This document shows, in pieces, positions 26,651 through 35,519 of a stretch of 64,000 nucleotides of DNA. The stretch spans positions 744,001-808,000 of the forward strand of contig NZ_CP033068.1 in the NCBI RefSeq assembly GCF_003668995.1, given 5' to 3'. Position 1 is the stretch's first letter. Every line of letters starts with the position of its first letter. Position numbers and translations under genes: made by a program. The stretch is from Flavobacterium sp. 140616W15 (GTDB lineage Bacteria > Bacteroidota > Bacteroidia > Flavobacteriales > Flavobacteriaceae). Below the pieces are notes generated by a model. That model had not been told where the DNA came from, did no database searches, and was given only the letters and a program-made list of their open reading frames with translations.

Positions 26651-28165
26651 ATGAGCAATATCCATTATATCAGTACAGAGTTACTGAATTTAGAACAATT
26701 ACAAGAAATTATTGTAGAGCAAAAAACATTAGAACTGTCTGAAGAGGCTAAAGTTAATGTTCAGAAATGTAGAGATTACTTAGATAAAAAAATGGCTTCG
26801 CATTCAGATCCTATTTATGGAATCAATACAGGATTTGGATCGCTTTGTAATGTAAAAATATCCAATGAGAATTTATCTAAACTACAAGAGAACCTTGTAA
26901 AATCGCACGCTTGCGGAACAGGTGATGAGGTACCACAAGAAATTGTAAAACTGATGTTGTTGCTTAAAATACAATCTTTAAGTTACGGACATTCGGCGAT
27001 TCAATTGGTAACATTAGAGCGTTTAGTATCATTTTACAACAATAATGTTTTACCAGTTGTATATACACAAGGGTCACTAGGAGCATCTGGAGATTTAGCG
27101 CCATTAGCGCATTTATCATTGCCATTATTAGGTGAAGGTGAAGTATATTTTGAAGGAAAGAAAGTGCATTCAAGCGAAATCTTAAAGCATTTTAATTGGG
27201 AGCCAATTATCTTAAAATCTAAGGAAGGATTGGCATTATTAAACGGAACCCAGTTTATGAGTGCTTACGGAGCGCATATATTAATGAAAGCTTATAAGTT
27301 TTCTTATTTAGCCGATTTAATTGGAGCTATTTCTCTAGAAGGTTTTGATGGAAGAATTGAACCTTTTAACGAATTAATTCACTTTATTCGCCCTCATAAA
27401 GGACAAATTGTTACTGCACAGCGCATCAAAGAACTTTTAGAAGGAAGTGAAATTATTGAACAAGTAAAAACACATGTTCAGGATCCATATTCATTCCGTT
27501 GTATGCCACAAGTTCATGGGGCTTCAAAAGATGCAATTGATTATGTAAGCAAGGTTTTTAAAATAGAGATAAATTCAGTTACCGATAATCCTAATATATT
27601 TATAGAAAGTGATCAGATTATTTCAGGAGGTAATTTCCACGGACAGCCTTTGGCATTAGCCTTAGATTTTATGGCAATTGCTTTGGCTGAATTAGGAAGT
27701 ATCTCTGAAAGAAGAACCTATCAGTTAATTTCGGGATTGCGTAATCTTCCAGCATTTTTAGTAGATAATCCAGGATTAAATTCAGGATTGATGATTCCAC
27801 AATATACCGCAGCAAGTATTGCAAGTCAAAACAAGCAATTGGCAACTCCAGCAAGTGTAGATAGTATTGTTTCAAGTAATGGACAAGAAGATCACGTGAG
27901 TATGGGAGCAAATGGAGCTACAAAAGCATTGCGTGTTATGGATAATTTAGAGCGTATTTTGGCTATCGAATTACTGAATGCTTCACAGGCAATTGCTTAT
28001 AGAAAACCAATGAAATCTAGCGATTTTATAGAGATGTTTTTAAGTAGCTACCGCGAGGTAGTGCCATTGGTTACTGAGGATAGAATCTTACATTATGATA
28101 TCGAAAAAACAATTTCATTCTTGAATAGTTTTCAAATTGAAAACGATTTGTTAACAATGGCTTAA
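26651..28165 (+). CDS. hutH: histidine ammonia-lyase
   Basis: 504 residues from MSNIHYISTELLN; the frame is open 17 codons further up, but that extension does not resemble the family. Converts histidine to urocanate and ammonia. The self-forming MIO cofactor tripeptide is A145-S146-G147 in GSLGASGDLAPLAHLSLPLLGEGEV. Other family blocks are YGINTGFGSL, LLNGTQFMSAYGAHI, DPYSFRCMPQVHGASKD, NSVTDNPNIF and GGNFHGQPLALALDF. The other hut genes are not adjacent. An enzyme of this family can also act on tyrosine or phenylalanine, but the spacing and HutH-type motifs favour histidine. Confidence 0.93.
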   Translation: MSNIHYISTELLNLEQLQEIIVEQKTLELSEEAKVNVQKCRDYLDKKMASHSDPIYGINTGFGSLCNVKISNENLSKLQENLVKSHACGTGDEVPQEIVKLMLLLKIQSLSYGHSAIQLVTLERLVSFYNNNVLPVVYTQGSLGASGDLAPLAHLSLPLLGEGEVYFEGKKVHSSEILKHFNWEPIILKSKEGLALLNGTQFMSAYGAHILMKAYKFSYLADLIGAISLEGFDGRIEPFNELIHFIRPHKGQIVTAQRIKELLEGSEIIEQVKTHVQDPYSFRCMPQVHGASKDAIDYVSKVFKIEINSVTDNPNIFIESDQIISGGNFHGQPLALALDFMAIALAELGSISERRTYQLISGLRNLPAFLVDNPGLNSGLMIPQYTAASIASQNKQLATPASVDSIVSSNGQEDHVSMGANGATKALRVMDNLERILAIELLNASQAIAYRKPMKSSDFIEMFLSSYREVVPLVTEDRILHYDIEKTISFLNSFQIENDLLTMA

Positions 28166-28186
28166 CATAACGAAAGAATAATGAAG

Positions 28187-28194
28187 TAATTTTG
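28187..28194 (+). promoter_or_regulatory. -7 element upstream of the phosphate gene pair
   Basis: TAATTTTG matches TAnnTTTG and lies 19 bp before the ATG of the DUF47 gene. No well-placed -33 TTTG is seen. Confidence 0.4.
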
Positions 28195-28213
28195 CAGTAT
28201 TAAAAACGTAAAA

Positions 28214-28858
28214 ATGTCAATAAACAGTATTTTCCAATTTTTAGTGCCGAAAGACAAGAAATTCTTTCCACTTTTTGAAGAAGCATCAAGTAATCTAATT
28301 GAATTAGCTTCTAATTTACACGAAGCAGTAAATCTTCCTTTAAAAGAAAGAGAAGTACTTTTTCAAAAGATAGATGAATTGGAACAAAAAGGCGAGGATA
28401 TTACCCGTCAGACAAATTTGGAGTTAAGCAGAAACTTCATTACTCCATTCGATAGAGAAGATATTCATACTTTGATTACTTCTATTGATAATGTAGCTGA
28501 TTATTTACATGGTGCAGCAAGTAGAATGAGATTGTACCAAGTTGATAAGATTACAAAATCAATCAGAAAAATGACCGAAATCAATCTTGAGGCTTGTCAA
28601 AATATTGATAGTGCAGTAAAAGAATTGAGAAATTTAGAAAATTTTAAAGTCATTAAAGACGCATGTGCTAGAATTAACAAACTAGAGAACAAGTCGGATA
28701 ATGTTTATAACAAAGCAGTTTTTGAAATTTTTGAAAACGAAACAGACGCTAAAAATATTATTAAATATAAAGAAGTGTTATCTGTTTTAGAATCTGCTAC
28801 AGATAAATGTAAGAGTGTTGCAAACATACTAGAATCTATTTCTGTAAAACATTCTTAA
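28214..28858 (+). CDS. DUF47 (PhoU-like) protein, partner of PiT transporter
   Basis: 214 residues, all-helical PhoU-like fold. N-terminus is FQFLVPKDKKFFPLFEEASSNLIELA, followed by characteristic IDELEQKGEDITRQTNLELSRNFITPFDREDIHTLITSIDNVADYL, in which the acidic E/D positions are those proposed to bind metal clusters. It lies 34 bp upstream of the PiT permease gene; the DUF47-PiT pair is conserved in many bacteria and DUF47 is thought to modulate phosphate uptake. Confidence 0.92.
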   Translation: MSINSIFQFLVPKDKKFFPLFEEASSNLIELASNLHEAVNLPLKEREVLFQKIDELEQKGEDITRQTNLELSRNFITPFDREDIHTLITSIDNVADYLHGAASRMRLYQVDKITKSIRKMTEINLEACQNIDSAVKELRNLENFKVIKDACARINKLENKSDNVYNKAVFEIFENETDAKNIIKYKEVLSVLESATDKCKSVANILESISVKHS

Positions 28859-28892
28859 TTTCAATTCAATTTCATTCTGAAGTTATAATTTT

Positions 28893-30233
28893 ATGACGCT
28901 ACTTATAATTATTATAGTATTAGCTTTAATTTTTGATTACATCAATGGTTTTCATGATGCAGCAAATGCTATTGCTACAGTTGTTGCCACAAAAGTATTG
29001 ACGCCTTTTCAGGCCGTTGTTTGGGCAGCCTTTTTTAATTTTTTGGCATATTGGGTTTTCGGTTTTGGAGTAGCAGATACTGTTGCTAAAACCGCAAATA
29101 CCATGCAAATCGATCTAGTTGTTATCTTAGCAGGGGTTATTGCTGCTATTTGTTGGAACTTATTAACTTGGTGGTTCGGAATTCCTTCAAGTTCATCGCA
29201 TACATTAATTGGAGGTTTTGCAGGTGCTGCTATTGCTCATGCAATTGCTGTACATGGTTTCTCAGGTTATGTTGGTGAAGACGGTACAACACAATATTGG
29301 TACGATATAGTCAGTTGGTACAAAGCAGGAAAAGATGGAGGGATGCCCTCGGGAGTCCTTATCATTGTTGCTTTTATTGTTTTGGCGCCGCTATTAGGAG
29401 CATTAGCTTCGTATCTTATCTCTATTTGGTTATTAAACTCTTCTAAGAAAAGTATTTTACCAAAATTGTTTACAATTGCTTTAATGATCTTTACAGGTAT
29501 TTTCATTTATTATCAAATGATTCCTTATGAAACAATTATAGCAAACGGTGGGAAACCTCGTTTTGAATCATCTCATTTTTGGAGTGTAGTATTTGAATCG
29601 CACAATATAAAATGGTTTTTGGTAGGTTTTATTATCTATTCAGTTTCGGCATTTGCTTTGATATTTAGTAGCTTAAACCTACATCAGGCAGATAGTGCTT
29701 TGAAAAAAATGCAATTACTATCTTCTGCTGCTTTTAGTTTAGGTCACGGTGGTAACGATTCACAAAAAGTAATGGGTATTATTGCAGCAGCAGTTGCGGT
29801 TTATATTCATTCAAATCCAGGTATTCATATGGATGAATGGTTAGATGTGGTACTTCCGTCAGATGATGGAGCGTTCAAAATGCCAGCTTGGATTCCTTTA
29901 GCTTGTTATTCTGCAATTGCTGCAGGAACATTAAGCGGAGGTTGGAAAATTGTGAAAACAATGGGATCTAAAATCACTAAAGTAACTTCATTTGAAGGTG
30001 TAGCTGCAGAAACTGCAGGAGCATTAACGCTATATTTTACAGAGCATTTTAAAGTGCCAGTAAGTACAACACATACAATTACAGGTTCTATCATCGGAGT
30101 TGGATTAACAAAACGTGTATCTGCAGTTCGTTGGGGAGTAACCGTAAGTTTACTTTGGGCTTGGGTATTAACAATACCAGTTTCGGCTCTTTTGGCTGCA
30201 ATAATATATTATACGCTTAGTATTTTTATATAA
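28893..30233 (+). CDS. PiT family inorganic phosphate transporter
   Basis: 446 residues, polytopic membrane protein. Both PiT signature repeats are present: FDYINGFHDAANAIATVVATKVLTPFQAV at the N-terminus and SLGHGGNDSQKVMGIIAAAVA in the second half. Each is followed by the paired motif (WWFGIPSSSSHTLIGGFAGAAI and KVPVSTTHTITGSIIGVG). Low-affinity phosphate (metal-phosphate) uptake driven by protons or sodium is the family role. It is co-transcribed with the DUF47 gene and ended by a strong terminator. Confidence 0.96.
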   Translation: MTLLIIIIVLALIFDYINGFHDAANAIATVVATKVLTPFQAVVWAAFFNFLAYWVFGFGVADTVAKTANTMQIDLVVILAGVIAAICWNLLTWWFGIPSSSSHTLIGGFAGAAIAHAIAVHGFSGYVGEDGTTQYWYDIVSWYKAGKDGGMPSGVLIIVAFIVLAPLLGALASYLISIWLLNSSKKSILPKLFTIALMIFTGIFIYYQMIPYETIIANGGKPRFESSHFWSVVFESHNIKWFLVGFIIYSVSAFALIFSSLNLHQADSALKKMQLLSSAAFSLGHGGNDSQKVMGIIAAAVAVYIHSNPGIHMDEWLDVVLPSDDGAFKMPAWIPLACYSAIAAGTLSGGWKIVKTMGSKITKVTSFEGVAAETAGALTLYFTEHFKVPVSTTHTITGSIIGVGLTKRVSAVRWGVTVSLLWAWVLTIPVSALLAAIIYYTLSIFI

Positions 30234-30288
30234 AAGTAAAAGGACATTTATAAAATGTGAGATTTAAAATCGCATTTTAAAATCATAT

Positions 30289-30323
30289 AAAAAGCTAGTT
30301 TCTTTATTGAAACTAGCTTTTTT
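30289..30323 (+). terminator. terminator after PiT gene
   Basis: AAAAAGCTAGTTTC / GAAACTAGCTTTTT perfect 14-bp stem with 6-nt loop and T tail. Confidence 0.9.
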
Positions 30324-30406
30324 GTTTGTTGTAATGAATTTGCTTTGAAACTAAAATAGAGTACATTTATTCTATTCTAAAAAAGCAAGAAAGAATAAGG
30401 ATTAAA

Positions 30407-31783
30407 ATGGAAGAATCGAATAATAAGTTCGCAGCAGAACAAATAGAAAGGATTAAAAGCAAGCTAGTTGAAGCTAAAGCTACAGATAAAGATTTAAAAG
30501 TATTTGGCGCATCTGGTCACGAGTATGTTCTGGGAGAAGTTGCAAGTAGCGAAGCTATTTTAAAATTTGAAAGTGAATATGACGTACAACTCCCTAATTG
30601 TTATAAAGTATTTTTAATGAATATTGGAAATGGGGGAATATCATTCTCATCTTCGGCAGCAGGACCTTTTTACGGAATATATCCGTTGGGCGAAAATGTA
30701 AATGAATTAATCTATGAAAATACTAAGGAATACTTAAAAGGAGATTGTGTATTGTATCCCAAAATGTCAGAAGAACACTGGGAAAACCTTACTGAAAAGA
30801 TTGAAGAGGACACAATTTCTGATGCGGATTACGAAAAGGAATTAGGTAAAATATATGGAGGGATATTGCCAATTGGTACACAAGGCTGCTCAAGTTATCA
30901 TGCACTAGTTTTAAACGGAGAGTTTAAAGGAAGAGTGGTAAATATTAATAGCGAAAGATACAAACCTCAATTTACTTTTGAGTTGAATTTTTTAGATTGG
31001 TATGAAAGATGGCTTGACGAAGTAATTTCTGGTGATTTAATGCAGGAAAACGCAGGATGGTTTGGGTATCGAATAGGTGGTGCCACGCAGGATATTTTAA
31101 AAACGTACTTCTCGACTGATGACGATGAGGTTAAAAGCGATTGTTTGACAGGAATTTTAATCAAACAAAAATTAGATGCTGAGACATTAGATATAATTGA
31201 AGAAGAATATAAAAACAGTAATAACGAGATTCAAAAAGAATTACTTCAGCTACTTACAAAATTTGATTATGAGCGGGCATATCCTTATTTAGTAGATTTT
31301 GCAGATGAGAGTTTATTGCATGTTTTTCAATTCGTATTTTGGTACGCAAAAAAGAATAGCGCAGATTGGTTGGGCATTATTGAGTCGAATATAGACAGGA
31401 TAAATGATGACGAAACTTTTAGTTTTTGTGTGTATCTACTAAAAGAAATGAATATCGATTATGGATATCTTGTAGTTCCTTTTACTCAAAATAAGGATCA
31501 GAGCATACGAGTTACTGCATATTATATGCTTGGGCAATTAAGTAATAAAAACAGCTATCTGGATGCTTTTATTGTTGGCTTGAATGATAGTGCAAATAGA
31601 GTTGTTCATACAGCGCTGCAAGCCTTAGATGGAGTAGAAGATAAAAGACTGTTGAAACATTACAAAAGCATTGCAGAACGATTTCCTGTAGAAGAAGATT
31701 ATATTCTGGTGAATTTAAATCACAGACTTAAACCGTTTGGATTATCAAATACAACGATTAAAGATTTGGTTCTAGATATTTAA
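30407..31783 (+). CDS. SMI1/KNR4 (SUKH) domain protein with HEAT repeats
   Basis: 458 residues. The SUKH/SMI1-KNR4 domain spans residues ~50-205: ILKFESEYDVQLPNCYKVFLMNIGNGGISF...GPFYGIYPLG, then GILPIGTQGCSSYHALVLNGEFKGRVVNI and FLDWYERWLDEVI. The C-terminal half is a solenoid of HEAT-like helices (KRAYPYLVDFAD-like [71 protein letters not shown]). Bacterial SUKH proteins often neutralise polymorphic toxins, but no toxin gene is adjacent, so an immunity role is only a possibility. Confidence 0.8.
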   Translation: MEESNNKFAAEQIERIKSKLVEAKATDKDLKVFGASGHEYVLGEVASSEAILKFESEYDVQLPNCYKVFLMNIGNGGISFSSSAAGPFYGIYPLGENVNELIYENTKEYLKGDCVLYPKMSEEHWENLTEKIEEDTISDADYEKELGKIYGGILPIGTQGCSSYHALVLNGEFKGRVVNINSERYKPQFTFELNFLDWYERWLDEVISGDLMQENAGWFGYRIGGATQDILKTYFSTDDDEVKSDCLTGILIKQKLDAETLDIIEEEYKNSNNEIQKELLQLLTKFDYERAYPYLVDFADESLLHVFQFVFWYAKKNSADWLGIIESNIDRINDDETFSFCVYLLKEMNIDYGYLVVPFTQNKDQSIRVTAYYMLGQLSNKNSYLDAFIVGLNDSANRVVHTALQALDGVEDKRLLKHYKSIAERFPVEEDYILVNLNHRLKPFGLSNTTIKDLVLDI

Positions 31784-31794
31784 AGTGATTTTAT

Positions 31795-31838
31795 AAAAAG
31801 AGAGAGGATAATTTCATCGAAATTATCCTCTCTCTTTT
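31795..31838. terminator. bidirectional terminator
   Basis: Perfect ~20-bp stem (GAGAGAGGATAATTTC / GAAATTATCCTCTCTC core) with a 3-nt loop and A/T tracts on both sides. It lies between the convergent SUKH-HEAT gene and the RDD gene. Confidence 0.92.
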
Positions 31839-31866
31839 GTTTTGTATTTTCCTGTAAGCTGTCGAT

Positions 31867-32630
31867 TTATTTTTGCATTTCTATTAGCCTCCATTGTCCG
31901 TTTGGTTCTTTTTCTAAATAGAGGTTTATGTTTAAGTCTTTTGTGTTTCCTAAAACTTTAATTTCAAATTGTGCTTGTCCTTTTCCGTTAGAAATACTCA
32001 CATTTCCAGTTGGCATCATTCCGTAGCCTTTAATACCGCCAGTTTCAGTTATAATTTCTTCATTTTTTCTATTTCATTTATTGAAACTTTATACGCATCT
32101 GAGTTTTTCATTGCATTTCCTGCGAATAAAAATACAAACACAAAAAATATAACTCCAAGAGTAACTAAAGCTAAAATTCGAGGAAGTTGTTTGGGTTTAT
32201 TTGGGTTTTTTACAACAATTGTTTTAGTTACTTTATCGCCAAGTCTTTTTTTCTGGTCACTTGTCGCTAAAACAATAAATTCAACTGGCCAGATGATAAG
32301 GAATAAGTTTCGTAAATATAAACGACCAAATGAAGGAATTTCGTTTTGATTGTTGTCATCACGAACCATAATTCCCATGATCCATTTACCAGGACTAATT
32401 CCTTTAAAGCTGTCTTTTGCAAAATATAAAATCAAACCAGGTACCATCACAAAGAACATTGTTGTTACCATTTTTACTGGATTGTTTTCGTCCATGAAAT
32501 TTGATCCAAGTGCAGTAAATACAATTGAAACTATTAAAAATGACATTACGGAATGGTCGATTAGGAAAGCTACAATTCGCCTTTTTCTACTTGATTTTAT
32601 AAATGTCAATTCTGCCGTTTGTTCTGTCAT
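31867..32630 (-). pseudogene. RDD family membrane protein, frame broken near 3' end
   Basis: The intact 5' part (193 residues) is an RDD-domain protein: RKRRIVAFLIDHSVMSFLIV (Arg-Asp region), PGKWIMGIMVRDDN, GRLYLRNLFLIIWPVEFIVL and four hydrophobic helices. As written it stops after EIEKMKKL. If the plus-strand T6 run at 32063-32068 had seven bases, the frame would continue EIEKNEEIITETGGIKGYGMM and then a Coa1-like stretch (GNVSISNGKGQAQFEIKV ... LYLEKEPNGQWRLIEMQK) to TAA at 31867. That gives 254 residues with no other stop. RDD proteins are ion transporters or of unknown function. The tautomerase gene lies 107 bp upstream. Confidence 0.75.
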
Positions 32631-32737
32631 TATTGTTGTTGTTTAGATTTGAGGTTAACTTCTTTTACTAAAATAAAAGCCAAATATACACCCATTTCAA
32701 TTCTTTAAATATGTTTGTGTGTAGTTGTTCTGTTATT

Positions 32738-33133
32738 TTAAACTTCAACCTTAAATCCTAAATCAACATCATGTCCTGATTGACCTTCTTGAACACCCCA
32801 ACTTTCTTTTTTGCTATCTCTAACAACAATTAAAATATGGTCTTTAGGGATGCCTAATTCAGATAAATTTTTAGCGATTTCACTAAATAATTTCCTTTTC
32901 GCATCAATTGAACGCCCCGAAAAGGCATCAATACTGATTAAAGTGTATAATTCAGGTTGCGTTTTAGTTGGTGAAACTGCAAAACGATGCGGCGGATGAA
33001 CCAAAAGCCGAACGGTTTTATCTTCGGGTGGGATTTGAAAAGCGGTTACCATTGCTGAATGAACTGCATCGATAATTCTAGTGCCTTCTTCTTCGTTATA
33101 GTCTTTTCTAACTTCTATTAAAATTGCTGGCAT
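32738..33133 (-). CDS. tautomerase family protein
   Basis: 131 residues, MIF/4-oxalocrotonate tautomerase fold. MPAILIEVRKDYNEEEG gives the N-terminal Pro that serves as catalytic base after Met removal. The duplicated beta-alpha-beta unit has DKTVRLLVHPPHRFAV in the middle and ILIVVRDSKKESWGVQEGQSGHDVDLGFKVEV at the end, a pattern of the Tautomerase_2 group. The substrate is unknown. It may share a transcript with the RDD gene downstream. Confidence 0.88.
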   Translation of the reverse strand: MPAILIEVRKDYNEEEGTRIIDAVHSAMVTAFQIPPEDKTVRLLVHPPHRFAVSPTKTQPELYTLISIDAFSGRSIDAKRKLFSEIAKNLSELGIPKDHILIVVRDSKKESWGVQEGQSGHDVDLGFKVEV

Positions 33134-33310
33134 ACTATTTTTGGTGGTTTTTAGTACTTTTTGTAGGTATGATTTTAGATAACAGTTTTGAGGTTTTGAG
33201 AGAGGTTTTGGAGGGAGAAAGATCTGTTATATATAAATTTCAAAAGTTCAGATGGTCTTTAAATTTAATATATCCACTAAATCTCTTCAAACGGCTCCTA
33301 GGTATGATTT

Positions 33311-34846
33311 TCATTCAAATTGTTTTCTTAAGAATTCAATAATTTTGTCAATTTCTGTAGGTTTATTTGCTATTAAATAGTCAACTATCATTTCTATTAT
33401 TTCGTTCCTGCTTTTATTTCTAGCTTTTAATTCATTGTCAATTAATTTATAAAGTTTTTTCCCATTATTATCACTTCCGGTTTGTATTGTATTTGTGTAG
33501 TTTTCAATTATTGAAGTTAAACTAACTTGATGGAAAATGAAATCATTTAATGTTCTAAAGAGTTTATGATCAACATTATCGCATAGATTTTTCTTTAAGT
33601 ATTTTTCAAGGCTTTCAATTGGTAAATAATTTAAAGGTATATTATTATTAATTTCATTTTTTGTAATATAATTTTCTGCGTCTGTTTTTACATCACCATC
33701 AAGAATAATTGAAATACTTGAAGTTTTACCAACTAAATTACTACTTATCACTTCTTTTGCTAATTCTATTACATTAGAATAGCCACCACAAGGTAATACG
33801 TGAACCAGTTTATTTGATAACAAGGAATATTTTCTTAGAATTCTATTTACAATTTCTTTTGCTAAATCATCCTCAACTAAAATAATATAATCGTAACCCG
33901 AATGATCGTATAAGATCCTTGTTGCGTATGCTGGATAACAGGGATTTAAGACCTCTAAAGAATTGTCTGAATGTCTATCTAAAAAGAAAATGTTTTCAGG
34001 TTCAATCGCACTAATTAGTTCAATTGAATGGGTTGAAAAATAAATTGCATAATTATATTGATTTGACATTTCTTTTAAGAAAAACACTAATCGTTTTAAT
34101 GATGATGGATGTAGAGCTAATTCAATTTCATCAAGAAATAAAATACACGGCTTTCTAAGATTTGCTCTGTCAGAGTTACGTATATTAATTGAATTTAAAA
34201 CACTAATTAATAAATTTTCACCTGTTGACATATGAAATTGACTTACCCTCTTTATTCCTTTCTGATAATAAAAAATGTCGCCATTTACCTTTACAGTTTG
34301 CTTAACTTTAAATCCATTTAATTTAAGAAGTTTATCATAGAAATTTTTATTATTGTGAAGAATGATTCCTAGATTTTCTCTAATAAAATCAGATCCATTT
34401 TCTAGAATGCTGTCATTTATTTGGTCTAATTTTGAAAGTAATTCAAAGTTGGTGTTTCTAAATCTATTTCCAAAAATTATACTACCTTCATAGAATCCTT
34501 TTATGTCCATAAAACCATTTCTTTCTTGAAGCCATTTTCCATCTTTTTTTGTCCAAGCTCTTGTTGCTCCATTTAGAGCAAAAGAAATGCTTGCATCTTC
34601 ATCTGTTTTGCCAAAATAGTCGTGCATTGGTAGGTTAAAAAAAACACTTGATGCAGAAGTTACCACTGTGCTTTTTCCAGAACCATTTTGTCCAGTAATT
34701 GCATAAAGTCCTTTTTCTATGGATAAATCTATATCAAGACTTTCGATTGATTTTATTTTTCTAATCTGCATATTTAATCTCATAGTATTTTTTCTATTTC
34801 TGGTTTCTAAAATTGTATAAAACTTCTCCTTTTCAAAACTTTTCAC
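33311..34846 (-). CDS. OLD-like AAA ATPase with TOPRIM nuclease domain
   Basis: 511 residues (an alternative start at 34783, MRLNMQIRK, is equally plausible). ABC-type ATPase half: Walker A TGQNGSGKST (residues 51-60), signature-like HMSTGENLL, Walker B CILFLDEIELALHP and H-loop IYFSTHS. The TOPRIM half starts at YDYIILVEDDLAKEIVNRIL (catalytic Glu/Asp) and has SISIILDGDVKTDAE, the DxD-like metal site. OLD proteins are nucleases, and several act in phage defence (P2 Old; GajA of Gabija). No UvrD-like GajB gene is adjacent, so this is a lone class-1-like OLD. A TACGGA-AT-TCCGTA palindrome lies 83 bp upstream, and an XRE gene precedes it on the same strand. Confidence 0.85.
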   Translation of the reverse strand: MKSFEKEKFYTILETRNRKNTMRLNMQIRKIKSIESLDIDLSIEKGLYAITGQNGSGKSTVVTSASSVFFNLPMHDYFGKTDEDASISFALNGATRAWTKKDGKWLQERNGFMDIKGFYEGSIIFGNRFRNTNFELLSKLDQINDSILENGSDFIRENLGIILHNNKNFYDKLLKLNGFKVKQTVKVNGDIFYYQKGIKRVSQFHMSTGENLLISVLNSINIRNSDRANLRKPCILFLDEIELALHPSSLKRLVFFLKEMSNQYNYAIYFSTHSIELISAIEPENIFFLDRHSDNSLEVLNPCYPAYATRILYDHSGYDYIILVEDDLAKEIVNRILRKYSLLSNKLVHVLPCGGYSNVIELAKEVISSNLVGKTSSISIILDGDVKTDAENYITKNEINNNIPLNYLPIESLEKYLKKNLCDNVDHKLFRTLNDFIFHQVSLTSIIENYTNTIQTGSDNNGKKLYKLIDNELKARNKSRNEIIEMIVDYLIANKPTEIDKIIEFLRKQFE

Positions 34847-34928
34847 AGTACTATTAAATGAAAAGCTACAATAGTTATATTTCGTAAAATTAGTTTTACA
34901 AACATATTGAAAACTTTGTTAATGTAAA

Positions 34929-34942
34929 TACGGAATTCCGTA
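34929..34942. promoter_or_regulatory. palindromic operator candidate TACGGA-AT-TCCGTA
   Basis: Perfect 14-bp palindrome in the leader region of the OLD-like gene; same arms as at 20939-20952. Confidence 0.45.
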
Positions 34943-35045
34943 AATAAATCAAAATTATAGGGAAATATTGTTATTTATTAACATAAAAAGAATCGTTATA
35001 AATAATTTTTAACGCCTTGGTATTAATAATGACTTTCTAGCCCAT

Positions 35046-35075
35046 AAAAAAAGCCTAACCAAAGGTTAAGCTTTT
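35046..35075 (-). terminator. terminator of XRE copy 2
   Basis: AAAAGC(C)TAACC / GGTTA(A)GCTTTT hairpin with AAA loop. The minus strand continues into a T run. It lies 21 bp past the stop. Confidence 0.8.
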
Positions 35076-35096
35076 ATATACTATTTGTAATGTTGT

Positions 35097-35519
35097 CTAT
35101 TTGTTTTGAATCAACTTCTCTAACCTCAACATCATTTCGTCTTTTTCTTTAAGCATACGCTCATAAAGGACGATTTTCTCTTCATGAAGTTCGATGATTT
35201 TTTCGATTGGATTGATTGTACATTTGTAGTTTTCTGCATATGCAACTGCATCACCATGAAAATTACTAGCTATAATATTTATGGCTTGTTCTTCGTCAAA
35301 GTTTTCAATAGCTTCTACAGGTATTTTAAGTATTTGAGATACTTGTTGTAATATGCTAGTTTCTATAGCTTCTTTTTGTTCTAGTAGAGATATTTTCTTT
35401 TGGTTCCAGTCTTCGCCAAGTTCAAATGCAAGTACTTCTTGCTTTATTCCTAACATTTCACGGAAACGTTTTATATTTCTGCCTTGGTGTATTTTTTGAT
35501 TGCTATTTGTGTGCGTCAT
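35097..35519 (-). CDS. XRE family regulator (copy 2)
   Basis: 140 residues, paralogue of the protein at 18180-18572. The helix-turn-helix lies at residues ~12-65 (HQGRNIKRFREMLGIKQEVLAFELGEDWNQKKISLLEQKE), followed by the shared block IPVEAIENFDEEQAINIIASNFHG and NYKCTINPIEKIIELHEEK and a C-terminal coiled coil (LYERMLKEKDEMMLRLEKLIQ). It lies upstream of the OLD-like nuclease gene on the same strand but with its own terminator. It could be a repressor acting on the TACGGA palindromes; this is inference. Confidence 0.85.
   Translation of the reverse strand: MTHTNSNQKIHQGRNIKRFREMLGIKQEVLAFELGEDWNQKKISLLEQKEAIETSILQQVSQILKIPVEAIENFDEEQAINIIASNFHGDAVAYAENYKCTINPIEKIIELHEEKIVLYERMLKEKDEMMLRLEKLIQNK

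Noticed and set aside
14672..28165. HutD-like protein and HutH as parts of a hut operon.
   Set aside because: They are 11 kb apart on opposite strands with unrelated genes between; no hutU, hutI or hutG is present.
33124..33342. 72-codon plus-strand frame rich in Trp, Phe and Leu between the tautomerase and OLD-like genes.
   Set aside because: It overlaps the 5' end of one and the 3' end of the other minus-strand gene, has no recognisable motif and no promoter; the hydrophobic look comes from AT-rich sequence.
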